DNA from: SKKY01 sp965228015
GTDB taxonomy: Bacteria; Bacillota; Peptococcia; Peptococcales; SKKY01
Reading direction: 5' to 3'
Assembly (NCBI GenBank): GCA_965228015.1
Contig: OZ245787.1
Coordinates: 620,001 to 684,000, forward strand
DNA length: 64,000 nt
Numbering within the stretch: the first letter of the stretch is position 1; each line of letters opens with the position of its first letter. The translations under genes were made by a program, and so were the position numbers. The notes under the pieces are model-generated. The model had not been told where the DNA came from. It was given only the letters and a program-made list of their open reading frames with translations, and made no database searches. Shown here piece by piece: positions 17,976 through 27,029 of the stretch.

Positions 17976-18911
17976 TTATTCTTGATCAAATAAATCTGTG
18001 GAAAGATATCTTTCACCTGTGTCAGGAAGAAGGGCTACAATTTTCAAGTTTTTATTCTTCTCCCTTTCACTAATCTTTAATGCTGCATTTAAAGCTGCTC
18101 CGGAAGATATCCCTGTAAGAAGCCCTTCTGTTTTTGCAAGATTCCTGGAAGTCTGGGCTGCATCATCTCCAGAAACCGGAATTATTTCATCAATCAAATC
18201 TCTATTGAAATTCCCAGGAACAAATCCCGCACCAATTCCCTGTATTTTATGAGAACCTTTTTCCTTACCAGAGAGAACTGCAGATTCTTCTGGCTCTACT
18301 GCAACAATTTTAATTTTTGGATTTTTTTCTTTTAAGTACTTGACCACACCAGATATTGTTCCCCCAGTCCCGACTCCTGCAACAAAATAATCAATTTTCC
18401 CTTCCATATCTTCCCAGATTTCAGGACCTGTAGTTTTATAATGCATTTCAGGATTTGCCGGATTGTTAAATTGCTGAGGTATATAAGATGCTGGCATTTC
18501 CTTTATTAGCTCTTCAGCTTTTGAAATTGCTCCCGCCATTCCTTCACTTCCAGGAGTAAGAGCCAACTCTGCTCCAAATGCTTTTAACAGATTTCTTCTT
18601 TCAACACTCATGGTTTCCGGCATTGTAAGAATCAAACGATATCCTCTTGCTGCGGAAATATAAGCCAAAGCAATCCCGGCATTCCCACTTGTAAGCTCTA
18701 CTATAACTGATCCAGGCTTTAACATTCCCTTTTCTTCTGCACTGTTAATTAAAGCTAATCCTAATCTGTCTTTAACACTTGATCCCGGATTAAATGACTC
18801 AACCTTTGCTATTATTGTATTTTCAATATTTTTGTTTTTGTTGAAATTTCTAAGTTCTAATAATGGAGTATTACCTATTAATTCAATTATACTTCTCCCA
18901 ATCTTTTTCAT
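17976..18911 (-). CDS. cysK: cysteine synthase (O-acetylserine sulfhydrylase), CysK type
   Basis: PLP enzyme of fold type II that forms cysteine from O-acetylserine and sulfide. 311 residues, intact. NPGSSVKDR contains the PLP Lys; TSGNAGIALA is the Asn-loop (Ala replaces the usual Thr of TSGNTG); GTGGTISG binds the phosphate; PDTGERYLST is the C-terminal signature. It converges with the CymR-like pseudogene, ending 2 bases from its stop. Without a working CymR, cysK may be expressed without sulfur control (inference). Confidence 0.94.
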   Translation of the reverse strand: MKKIGRSIIELIGNTPLLELRNFNKNKNIENTIIAKVESFNPGSSVKDRLGLALINSAEEKGMLKPGSVIVELTSGNAGIALAYISAARGYRLILTMPETMSVERRNLLKAFGAELALTPGSEGMAGAISKAEELIKEMPASYIPQQFNNPANPEMHYKTTGPEIWEDMEGKIDYFVAGVGTGGTISGVVKYLKEKNPKIKIVAVEPEESAVLSGKEKGSHKIQGIGAGFVPGNFNRDLIDEIIPVSGDDAAQTSRNLAKTEGLLTGISSGAALNAALKISEREKNKNLKIVALLPDTGERYLSTDLFDQE

Positions 18912-18984
18912 AAAAGCAACACCTTTCTATTTTATACATAGTATTCCTATATGTTTAATTATATTTGTTATGCTAAAAAAGTCG

Positions 18985-19014
18985 ATAAAAAAACAGAGAG
19001 TATTATCTCTCTGT
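18985..19014 (-). terminator. terminator originally serving the lysine transporter operon
   Basis: Perfect 8-bp stem ACAGAGAG/CTCTCTGT (18993-19000, 19007-19014) with minus-strand T7 (complement of 18986-18992). It now lies beyond an ISL3 insertion, 2.5 kb from the transporter genes that end at 21556; the element sits exactly between them. Confidence 0.85.
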
Positions 19015-19142
19015 AAATTTAGGTTCTACAATAAATGTTGGGGTGGTAAAAACCATTCTGACATTTTTTTGCGAAAAAATACAGAGCATTGAGTAAATCC
19101 ATATTAGAGAACACCCACTGTAATCTAAGGAAGAATTTACTT

Positions 19143-20247
19143 ATGCTCTATAATAACTATTATATTAAAAAATTAATTGGTTTTAAAGGGATAATTTTAG
19201 AACAATTAGAAACTTCTTCTGATTCAATGTCCTTTTCTTTTTCTCTGGAGATTAAAACTCACAATTACCCCAAATGCCATCAACAAACCAGTAAAGTTCA
19301 TGATTACAGAATTCAAATGATAAAAGATATTTCCATCTCAGGGAAGAAAACCTACCTTTACTATAAAAAAAGAAGGTACGTTTGTAATCACTGCAATAAA
19401 AAATTCTACGAAAAAAACGATTTTCTCCCCCGCTATCAAAGAATGACCAGCAGGCTGATAAAATACATAATTACTCGAATGAAAAATGTTTACTCTGTAT
19501 CTGATATTGCCAAAGAGAATAATATTTCACCATCAACAGCTCTCAGGCTTTTTAGATTCATAAACTATTCCCTAACAAAATTGCCCGAAGCAATCTCTAT
19601 TGATGAATTTAAAGGTAACGCCGGGGGCAAAAAGTACCAGTGCATATTAACTGATCCCTAAAACAAGAAGGTACTTGATATTCTTCACGGAAGAGAACAA
19701 CACATTTTATCGGACTATTTCAGGAAATTCAATGACAGGGATAAAGTAAAATACTTCATTATGGATATGTGGCAACCTTACAAGGATATTGCTGAAACAT
19801 ATTTTAAAAATGCAACTATCATTATCGATAAATTCCATTTCATTAGGCAGGTCACTTGGGCATTTGAAAGAATTAGGAAAGATGAGCAAAAGAAATTTAC
19901 CAAGGAAAGGCGAAGATATTTCAAAAGAAGTCGCTCCCTTCTCTTAAAAAGAATGAAGTATTTAACTCCTGAAGAAATTGACCAGGTAAACGTTATGCTT
20001 GCTACTTCTGAGAAACTGCAAAAAGCTTATATGTTAAAAGAAAAATTTTATAACTTTGTTGACAGCAGTGATTTAGAAAGTACAAAAAAGAATTTGAAAG
20101 CCTGGTATATGTTTGTTATGTCCTGTGAGCTTGAAGAATTCGATAAATGCTCCAGAACCATTTTCAACTGGCAGAAATATATTCTTAATTCATTTACTTG
20201 TACTTATACTAACGGATATACAGAAGGAGTTAACAACAAAATTAAGG
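19143..20247 (+). pseudogene. ISL3-family transposase, stop codon and 3' truncation by IS3
   Basis: ATG at 19143 behind AAGGAAG. The order is an N-terminal zinc-ribbon-like segment (PKC...VCNHCNKKF; the first Cys of the usual CPKC is Tyr), helix-turn-helix (SDIAKENNISPSTALRLF), then the DDE domain with ISIDEFKG (first Asp) and IIIDKFHFIRQ. TAA at 19659-19661 replaces CAA present in copy 2, a directly visible C-to-T nonsense change. The last 24 codons are lost at the IS3 junction. Dead copy. Confidence 0.93.
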
Positions 20248-21501
20248 TGTAATGGTATAGTCTTGTTGTAACACCTAGTACGGATAATATATAATAAACT
20301 CGAACTAGGAGGATTACAAAATGAGCAAACGTTACGATTTAGAATTCAAGAAGGAGGTTGTACGTGAATATCTAAAAGGCAAAAGCCTTGGTGATCTTTT
20401 TGCAACCTACGGTGTATCAAAATCAACAATGTCCGGATGGATAAAAAAATACAGCGAAGAATGTCATTACACAAAACCACAAAATAAAGAAAATGCAATA
20501 TCACCAGAGGAATATAGAGCGCTTAACAAGAAGCTTATGGAACTTTAAAAGGAAAATGACTTCCTAAAAAAGCAGCGGCATTCTTCGCAAAGGAAATCGA
20601 TTAGTGGTATATTGGTTCATTGATGCCTATAAACTTGAGTTTGGATTGCGCTGGTTATGCCGCAAGTTCAACCTCTCTCCGAATATGTACTACAATTACT
20701 TAAAGAACAGAAAATCCACGTATCGTGAGGGAAAGGCTAAAGTTCAAGAAAACATAAAAAGTATTTATTACAATAATGGACGCATTATTGGCCATAGGTG
20801 GATAGTCACTTTTCTTGCAAGGCAAAATATATTTATTAGTAAGACAACAGCGCATAAGTATATGAACAAGGAATTAAACCTGCATGCAATCACTGTAAGA
20901 AAAAGGCCCAAATATGTAAAAGGTGAAAAGAACAAAGTATTTCCCAATATTCTTAATCAAAATTTCTCTGTCACAGAAAGAAATAAAGTATGGTGTACTG
21001 ATTTCACCTATATAAGATTAACAAACGGTAAAATGCGTTATAATTGTACTATTATAGATTTAGCAAAAAGGGAAGCGATAGCAACGGTTAACTCAAAATG
21101 AATCAACTCAGATCTGGCAATAGAAACCTTGTCTAAAGCTCTTGAAAGAGAGAGCCCAGATGAAGGGTTAGTCTTACATTCAGATCAGGGGGTACAGTTC
21201 ACCTCATGGGCTTTCGTAGAGTACTGCAAAAGCCAAGGAATAAGGCAAAGCATGAGTAAAACAGATCGCCCATATGATAACGCTCCAATGGAGAGATTTT
21301 ATAAATCACTTAAGTCAGAGCTTATTTACCACCAAAAATTTGAAACCGACCTACAATTAGATGAAACTATCAATAAATATGTTTATGTGTGGTACAACCA
21401 CATTCGACCTCATTCATACAATGGAGGGCTGACTCCATTTGAAGCGCGAAATATAAACTGATTTTCCGTACTTAGTGTTACAAAGATGCTTGACCATTAC
21501 A
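20248..21501 (+). mobile_element. IS3-family element B, copy 1
   Basis: 1254 bp, ends TGTAATGGTATAG and (inverted) TGTAATGGTCAAG, with further partial pairing (GTAACACCTAGTACGG / GTAACACTAAGTACGG). It is inserted in the 3' part of the ISL3 transposase. No 3-4 bp target duplication can be seen because 122 bp of the target were removed at the right junction. An identical-length second copy is at 51925. Confidence 0.93.
20321..21461 (+). pseudogene. IS3-family element B transposase OrfA/OrfB, disrupted
   Basis: OrfA starts MSKRYDLEFKKEVVREYL at 20321 behind AGGAGG and has a helix-turn-helix (LFATYGVSKSTMSGWI). TAA at 20546-20548 stands where copy 2 has CAA, and one A is missing from the run after FLKK. 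OrfB (from about 20604) carries the rve-type DDE domain: VWCTDFTYI (D), LVLHSDQGVQFTS (D) and NAPMERFYKSLKSE (E). TGA at 21099-21101 splits OrfB between VNSK and INSDLA, and the same TGA is in copy 2. Not active as written. Confidence 0.92.
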
Positions 21502-21555
21502 CTAATCTAATTGGGTTACCCCAACATTTGACAAAGAACCTAAATTTAATATTAT

Positions 21556-22296
21556 TTATTCTTTTTCAAGGGTCCTTTTTAAGAATTCTCTGGTTCTCTC
21601 CGTTTTAGGATTATTAAATATCTGTTCTGGAGGTCCTTCTTCTTCTATAACACCTTTGTCCATAAAAACAACTCTGTCAGCTACTTCTTTTGCAAATCCC
21701 ATTTCATGAGTTACAACAAGCATTGTAAGTCCACTTTCAACAAGAGTTTTCATTACCTTCAGAACTTCTCCAACCATTTCAGGATCAAGGGCAGATGTAG
21801 GTTCATCAAATAACATAACATCCGGTTCCATAGACAAAGCTCGAGCTATGGCAACACGCTGCTTTTGACCTCCAGACAGCTGCTTTGGCTTAGCATTAAC
21901 ATATTGATCCATTCCAACTACCTTAAGATATTTCATTGCAACTTTTTCAGCTTCTTCTTTAGATCTCTTTAAAATTTTAATTTGGCCAATTGTGCAATTC
22001 CCTAAAACGTTTAAACTATTAAAAAGATTGAACTGCTGGAAAACCATTCCTAATTTTGTACGATATTCATAAATATCATGCTTATCATCAAGAATATTTT
22101 CACCTTTATAAATGATTTGCCCTCCGCTTGGCTTCTCCAGTAAATTAATACATCTTAGAAGGGTTGATTTACCAGATCCGGAAGACCCAATAACACAAAC
22201 AACTTCTCCTTTATTTACTGCAAAATCGATATCTTTCAGCACTTCGTTAGTTCCAAAAGACTTACTTAGATGCTGAACTTCTATTATCTTTTCCAT
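21556..22296 (-). CDS. amino acid (lysine) ABC transporter ATPase
   Basis: 246 residues, intact. Polar amino-acid uptake ATPase: Walker A GSSGSGKST, Q-loop MVFQQFNLF, signature LSGGQKQR, Walker B VMLFDEPTSALD, and the H-loop VVTHEMGF. It ends the minus-strand operon binding protein-permease-ATPase, which is preceded by a lysine riboswitch, so lysine is the likely substrate. An ISL3 element sits 16 bases beyond its stop codon and separates it from its terminator. Confidence 0.96.
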   Translation of the reverse strand: MEKIIEVQHLSKSFGTNEVLKDIDFAVNKGEVVCVIGSSGSGKSTLLRCINLLEKPSGGQIIYKGENILDDKHDIYEYRTKLGMVFQQFNLFNSLNVLGNCTIGQIKILKRSKEEAEKVAMKYLKVVGMDQYVNAKPKQLSGGQKQRVAIARALSMEPDVMLFDEPTSALDPEMVGEVLKVMKTLVESGLTMLVVTHEMGFAKEVADRVVFMDKGVIEEEGPPEQIFNNPKTERTREFLKRTLEKE

Positions 22297-22323
22297 AATT
22301 CACCTCCCAGGCAGCTTTCTATT

Positions 22324-23052
22324 TTAAACTTGCATCTGGTTCCCGCCTAATGTAAAAGAATCCGGACCATCCAGTTTTCTTTCTATAGATCTGAGAATCC
22401 ATGTAACTGTCAATGTCATAATCAAATAAATCACACAGGCAACAAAGAAAGATTCAAAATATCTAAAATTATTTCCTGCAATAGATTTTGTCTGGAAAAA
22501 TAATTCTGATACCGCGATAACGTTAAGTACAGAAGTATCTTTTATATTAATAATAAACTCATTTCCGGTAGCAGGTAAGATATTTCTTATTACCTGGGGA
22601 AGAACTATATTTTTCATAGTCTGAAGATGATTCATTCCAATAGCCTGAGCAGCTTCAAACTGTCCTTTATCGATAGAAATTATACCACCACGAACAATTT
22701 CTGATATATATGCACCTGTGTTAATTGAAACAATAAACAAAGCTGCAACAAGCCTGTCTACATTAATATCAAAAGCAAGGGCAGAACCATAATAAATTAC
22801 CATGGCCTGTACTATCATTGGTGTTCCTCTGAAAAATTCTATATATGCAGTTAGAAACATATTTACTAATTTCAGGATTATTTTTTTTATTCCTTTTTCA
22901 GGCTTTGGTATTGTTCGGATAACTCCAATTAACAAACCAATAAAGGAACCTGTTAAGGTACCTGTTAAAGCAATATAAAGAGTAATCCCTGCGCCACGTA
23001 AATACATTGGCCAGTTGTCTACAAATATCTTTAACAACCACTCTAGGGTCAT
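22324..23052 (-). CDS. amino acid (lysine) ABC transporter permease
   Basis: 242 residues, intact, of the HisM/GlnP type. Several membrane helices; the EAA loop reads EAAQAIGMNHLQTMKNIVLPQVIR near residue 140, and EFFRGTPMIVQ is the conserved early motif. It lies 27 bases before the ATPase and is separated from the binding-protein gene by a stem-loop. Lysine specificity is inferred from the riboswitch. Confidence 0.95.
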   Translation of the reverse strand: MTLEWLLKIFVDNWPMYLRGAGITLYIALTGTLTGSFIGLLIGVIRTIPKPEKGIKKIILKLVNMFLTAYIEFFRGTPMIVQAMVIYYGSALAFDINVDRLVAALFIVSINTGAYISEIVRGGIISIDKGQFEAAQAIGMNHLQTMKNIVLPQVIRNILPATGNEFIINIKDTSVLNVIAVSELFFQTKSIAGNNFRYFESFFVACVIYLIMTLTVTWILRSIERKLDGPDSFTLGGNQMQV

Positions 23053-23076
23053 ATTTTTCCTCCTTATGCGTAATTT

Positions 23077-23106
23077 AACCGACTGTATTAAAAAATACAG
23101 TCGGTT
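23077..23106 (-). terminator. intercistronic stem-loop between binding protein and permease
   Basis: 12-bp perfect stem AACCGACTGTAT/ATACAGTCGGTT with an A-rich loop, on the minus strand followed by AAATTAC, not a T run. Such hairpins between a binding protein and its permease commonly protect the upstream mRNA and raise binding-protein level; it is probably not a full terminator. Confidence 0.65.
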
Positions 23107-23114
23107 AAAATTTA

Positions 23115-23939
23115 CTAATTTGCTGCAGGTTGATTTTTTATTGCATCTTCCATAATTGTAATTTGTTCTTCTAAAGAAATATCTGCAAGAACCTCATTAA
23201 TTTTTGTGGTTAATTCGCTATCCTTACGAAGCCCTACAGCAATCGCTGTATTATCGTCAGAAGTTGCAAAACCATCAGTAAATTCTATTAATTTAAATTT
23301 TTCATTTGCTGCCTGAGCACTGACTCCTTCAGGACGTTCAGAAACATAACCATCAATCATTCCTGACTCAAGAGCAACTCTCATTGCAGGGAAGTTATCC
23401 ATTGCAGTCTGCTTATCAACGCCTTCAATTTGATCAATTATTGAATAGTGAAAAGTATTTAACTGCGCTGTTACTTTCGCTCCGGCAAAATCAGCAAGTG
23501 TTGCAGCATTTGCATAGTCTCCATCTTTAAGAACTACCATAATTAAATCTGATTTATAATAATTATCTGGGAAATCTATCGTTTCTTTACGTTCTGCAGT
23601 TGGTGACATACCTGCAATTATTGCATCAATTTTTCCTGATACAAGAGCTGGTACAAGACCATCCCATTCAGTTTTTACTATTACAAGTTCTTTACCTAAA
23701 CCTTCAGCAATTTTCTTTGCTATTTCAACATCATAACCACCAGCAAACTCTGGGCTTCCGTCAATTTTTACAGCGCCGTTTGCATCACCAGTCTGAGTCC
23801 AGTTGAATGGAGGGTAACCTGCTTCCATTCCTACTTTGAATGTTTCAACTTCCGCATCTGCTTTTTTACCACCACAACCAGTAAACAGCACTGCTACAGC
23901 AAGTAATAAAACCATTGCCAATATTAAATTTTTCTTCAT
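23115..23939 (-). CDS. lysine-type amino acid-binding lipoprotein
   Basis: 274 residues, intact. Lipoprotein signal with lipobox LFTGC near residues 18-22, then an SBP_bac_3 domain: FKVGMEAGYPPFNW, GYDVEIAKKIAEGLG, WDGLVPALVSGKIDAIIAGMSPTAERK. The stop is TAG immediately followed by TAA. First gene behind the lysine riboswitch, so it should be expressed when lysine is scarce. Confidence 0.95.
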   Translation of the reverse strand: MKKNLILAMVLLLAVAVLFTGCGGKKADAEVETFKVGMEAGYPPFNWTQTGDANGAVKIDGSPEFAGGYDVEIAKKIAEGLGKELVIVKTEWDGLVPALVSGKIDAIIAGMSPTAERKETIDFPDNYYKSDLIMVVLKDGDYANAATLADFAGAKVTAQLNTFHYSIIDQIEGVDKQTAMDNFPAMRVALESGMIDGYVSERPEGVSAQAANEKFKLIEFTDGFATSDDNTAIAVGLRKDSELTTKINEVLADISLEEQITIMEDAIKNQPAAN

Positions 23940-23977
23940 TATTAAACTTCTCCCTTTTTTGTTTTTTTCTTTTTTAC

Positions 23978-24245
23978 AAAAAAACCTGAGGTAATCTCAG
24001 GCCTTAAAAATCCAGTATCTCCCAAAACCCCTACTTCCCAAATGAGATAGCCCAACCCAATAAACCGGGATATTTATTGGGACAGTTCTGCAGATATTTT
24101 CTGCAGACCCAGCAAATAATTTTGAGTGTATTATTTGCTTCGGCGGCCTTTCCTTCCCTTTAGTTTCAAAGCTTCTCAGGCTCCCCTAAAGGCTGTTAAA
24201 AACCGCGCCTCTACCTCACCAAGTTATTAAAGTGAGGTTATTTTT
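23978..24245 (-). ncRNA. lysine riboswitch (L-box) with terminator
   Basis: On the minus strand, reading from about 24240: GAGGTAGAGGCGCG, AGCCTTTAGGGGA, AAGGGAAGGAAAGGCCGCCGAAG, GCTGGGTC and ACTGTCCCAAT appear in order, the conserved core segments of the L-box aptamer. An intrinsic terminator follows at 23985-24001 (CCTGAG/CTCAGG stem) with seven T (complement of 23978-23984), 38 bases before the first gene. When lysine binds, the terminator should form. A promoter (TTGTTT, 17 bases, TATAAT) lies just upstream, near 24257-24285. Confidence 0.95.
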
Positions 24246-24315
24246 ATCAGATAAAATTATACAACAATAACCCCTATAAAACAACCAAAAAAAGAATTGA
24301 TCGTTAAGTTATTTT

Positions 24316-26226
24316 TTATAAAGATCTTTCTTTTGTTTCCTGTAATATTCTATCTTTAAACTCTTTAAGAGGAAGTGCACCAAGATCTCCTTCGCCTCTT
24401 TTTCTAAGCCCTACTGCATTATTCTCTACTTCCTTATCTCCAATAATTAACATATAAGGAACTTTTTGTAATTGAGCTTCTCTGATTTTAAACCCAATTT
24501 TCTCATTTCTGCTGTCAATTTCAGCTCTGATTCCTGCTTTTCTTAAATCTTCATAAACCTTATTTGCGTAATCATTATGCTTATCTGTCAAAGTAAGAAT
24601 TTTAGCTTGAACAGGAGCCAGCCATACTGGGAAAACTCCTGCAAAGTGTTCAATCAAAATCCCTATGAATCTTTCAATACTTCCAAAAGCTACAGTGTGT
24701 ATTGTAATTGGACGATGCTTTTCATTATCTTTTCCAACATATGTTAGGTCAAAACGTTGTGGCATTTGGAAATCAAGCTGAATAGTACCACACTGCCATG
24801 TTCTTCCCAGGCAATCTTCAAGTTTAAAATCTATCTTTGGACCATAAAAAGCTCCATCACCTTCGTTGATAGTAAATGGTTTGCCTAGTTCTTCAAGAGC
24901 TTTCTTTAATGAAGCCTCTGCATTTTCCCAGTCTTCATCAGATCCCATGGAATCTTCGGGTCTGGTTGATAATTTTATTCTGTATTTAAAACCAAATTTT
25001 TCATAAATTTCATCTATCTTATTTACAACATTTTTAATTTCATCTTTTATCTGATCTGAAAGCATGAAAATATGAGCATCGTCTTGAGTAAATGCTCTTA
25101 CTCTCATTAAACCATGAAGGGCTCCGGAAAGTTCATGACGGTGAACTCTTCCAATTTCCCTAAGTCTGATTGGAAACTCCCTATATGAGTGAAGATCATT
25201 TCTGTAAACCATAAAAGCTCCAGGACAGTTCATAGGTTTAATTGCAAAATCTTCTTCATCAATTTTTAAAGTATACATATTGTCTCTGTAGTGATCCCAG
25301 TGACCAGATGTTTCCCAAAGTTTCTTGTTTAGTATAATTGGTGTTTCAATTTCAACATAGTTTTCTCTTTCATGAATCTCTCTCCAGTATTGTAAGAGCA
25401 GGTTTTTAACTTTTGTACCTTTTGGAAGGAAAAAGGGGAAACCAGGTCCTTCATCCATGAGTGTAAATAAGCCTAATTCTTGTCCAAGCTTCCTGTGGTC
25501 TCTCTTTTTAGCTTCTTCAAGTAGATTTAAATAGTTTTCAAGATCACTCTTTTTAGGGAAAGATGTTCCATATATTCTTTGAAGCATTTTGTTGTCTGAG
25601 TTACCTCTCCAGTAAGCACCTGCAACATTAAGAAGTTTAAAGGCTTTAACGTGACCTGTTGATGGCAAATGAGGTCCGGCACAAAGATCTGTAAAACCTC
25701 CGTCAGTGTAAATGCTGATTTTTGCATCTTCAGGAAGATCATTTATTAACTCTATTTTATAGTCTTCTCCTAATTCCTTGAACAGTTTTATTGCTTCCTC
25801 CCTGGGAAGTTCTTTTCTTTCAAACTGGTTATCTTCTTTAACAATTCTTTCCATCTCTTTTTCAATTTTTTCAAGATCTTCAGGGGTAAAAACATGTTCT
25901 GAATCGAAATCATAGTAGAATCCATTTTTAATTGCTGGTCCTATGGCAATTTTTGTTCCAGGGAAAAGATTTTTTACAGCCTGAGCCATAATATGTGATG
26001 AGCTGTGGCGGAATGTATCTTCACCATCTTCATCTTCAAAAGTAAGAAGACTTACCTCAGCATCTTTTTCTATAGGAAAATCTAAATCCACAACCTTACC
26101 TTCAACTTTTGCCGCTAAGGATTTTTTTTGTAAGCCTTTACTAATATCTCCGGCAATTTCAAAAGGAGTTACAATATTTTGTTCATACTCTCTCACTAAA
26201 CCATCTGGCAATGTAATTTTAATCAT
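24316..26226 (-). CDS. thrS: threonyl-tRNA synthetase
   Basis: 636 residues from ATG at 26226 (MIKITLPDGL), chosen because AAAGGTGAG precedes it; the longer open frame upstream only reads through the T-box. The order is TGS domain, editing domain (FRHSSSHIMAQAV with metal-ligand His), class II catalytic core with MNCPGAFMVYRND, and an anticodon-binding domain ending about FKDRILQETKERSL. Charges tRNA-Thr. Intact and long, so a good internal control against random indel error. Controlled by the T-box at 26250-26500. Confidence 0.97.
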   Translation of the reverse strand: MIKITLPDGLVREYEQNIVTPFEIAGDISKGLQKKSLAAKVEGKVVDLDFPIEKDAEVSLLTFEDEDGEDTFRHSSSHIMAQAVKNLFPGTKIAIGPAIKNGFYYDFDSEHVFTPEDLEKIEKEMERIVKEDNQFERKELPREEAIKLFKELGEDYKIELINDLPEDAKISIYTDGGFTDLCAGPHLPSTGHVKAFKLLNVAGAYWRGNSDNKMLQRIYGTSFPKKSDLENYLNLLEEAKKRDHRKLGQELGLFTLMDEGPGFPFFLPKGTKVKNLLLQYWREIHERENYVEIETPIILNKKLWETSGHWDHYRDNMYTLKIDEEDFAIKPMNCPGAFMVYRNDLHSYREFPIRLREIGRVHRHELSGALHGLMRVRAFTQDDAHIFMLSDQIKDEIKNVVNKIDEIYEKFGFKYRIKLSTRPEDSMGSDEDWENAEASLKKALEELGKPFTINEGDGAFYGPKIDFKLEDCLGRTWQCGTIQLDFQMPQRFDLTYVGKDNEKHRPITIHTVAFGSIERFIGILIEHFAGVFPVWLAPVQAKILTLTDKHNDYANKVYEDLRKAGIRAEIDSRNEKIGFKIREAQLQKVPYMLIIGDKEVENNAVGLRKRGEGDLGALPLKEFKDRILQETKERSL

Positions 26227-26249
26227 TTTTTTCTCACCTTTCCTGTAAA

Positions 26250-26500
26250 ATAAAAAACACCTCTCAATCCCAATGGGACGAGAAGTATCGCGGTTCCACC
26301 CAAATTGCACTATATATTTTTAAAATATACAGCACCACTCAAAAAGTCTTTAACGCAGACCTGCGGTTGCCATTTAAACAACAGCTCCAAGGTGGTATGT
26401 ATTAAATATTTCCTAAGAAAACTTCCAGCCAAGGTTTTCTATCTCTGGGAGGTTTATTTAATCCACGTATCCTCTTCAACACTTATTCATATTTAAACTA
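26250..26500 (-). promoter_or_regulatory. T-box leader of thrS
   Basis: The T-box sequence TGGGTGGAACCGCG (complement of 26289-26302) is followed by a terminator hairpin (CTTCTCGTCCC/GGGATTGAGAGG) and TTTTTT ending near 26252, directly before thrS. Stem I features upstream include AGAGATAGAAAACC; an ACC threonine codon around 26391-26397 is a suitable specifier, matching the gene. Uncharged tRNA-Thr would stabilise the antiterminator. Confidence 0.93.
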
Positions 26501-26507
26501 TAAAAAA

Positions 26508-26535
26508 ATTATATTTCTATTTTAAAAATTGTCAA
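26508..26535 (-). promoter_or_regulatory. thrS promoter
   Basis: Minus-strand TTGACA (26530-26535) and TATAAT (26508-26513), 16-base spacer, just upstream of the T-box leader. Confidence 0.8.
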
Positions 26536-26608
26536 ATTTTTAATCATTATTTCTTACAAAGACTCAATCCATCATATCTTTCTCTGTAGTCTTCGCATAT
26601 TATTTCCT

Positions 26609-27014
26609 TCAACTTGCTTTTTTAGGGAACTCATTCAGATATCCCTCTTTATTTAAAAATTCTGCAAAGTATAAAAATGTCTCTTCGCTCAATGAGTGTT
26701 CAATCAAACAAGCATCATTTTCAGCAATTTCCTTTTTAACTCCTAATACTTTTTCAAAAAAATATTTTAATAGTGAATATTTTATTTTTACTCTTTCTGC
26801 CTCTTCAAAGCCTTTTTCTGTTAAAAAACCGGACCATACCTTTCTCTTATAACCAAGCCTTCCTGGGAAAGAATATTTATTGCCTGAGTCACACTGGCTT
26901 TTTTAATGTTCAATATATTTGCTATATCAGTTACCCTGACACCTTGATTCTCCGTTGAAAGTTCCAATATAGCTTTTAAGTAGTCTTGACTTGAAGAGGA
27001 CAAGTTTTTTCCAT
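26609..27014 (-). pseudogene. DtxR/MntR-family metalloregulator, two frameshifts
   Basis: Metal-dependent winged-helix repressor. ATG at 27014 (MEK) is in frame with SSSSQDYLKAILELS only if one A is restored in the AAAAAA run; the helix-turn-helix VTDIANILNIKKASVTQAINIL is intact. A second lost base in a T run near 26822 breaks LVIRERYGPVFLTEKG. The C-terminal part is readable: DACLIEHSLSEETFLYF, containing the Glu-His metal ligands of the family. Stop TGA at 26609. It lies 16 bases after the yibEF-like gene, in the same direction. Likely regulated manganese or iron uptake when intact. Confidence 0.85.
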
Positions 27015-27029
27015 TTTAATACACCTCAA

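Larger units (their letters stand above)
19022..21540 (+). mobile_element. ISL3-family element copy 1, with nested IS3-family insertion
   Basis: Ends GGTTCT...AATGTTGGGGT (19022-19044) and its inverted partner ACCCCAACATTTG...AGAACC (21518-21540). It is flanked by a perfect 8-bp target duplication TAAATTTA (19014-19021 and 21541-21548), the size expected for ISL3. The transposase is interrupted at 20247 by a 1254-bp IS3-type element, and compared with copy 2 the 122 bases that should follow (last 24 codons and a hairpin) are missing. No passenger gene is present. Confidence 0.95.

Noticed and set aside
26227..26310. Longer N-terminus of threonyl-tRNA synthetase
   Set aside because: The 28 extra codons translate the T-box terminator and have no ribosome site; ATG at 26226 has AAAGGTGAG upstream and gives the standard TGS-domain start.
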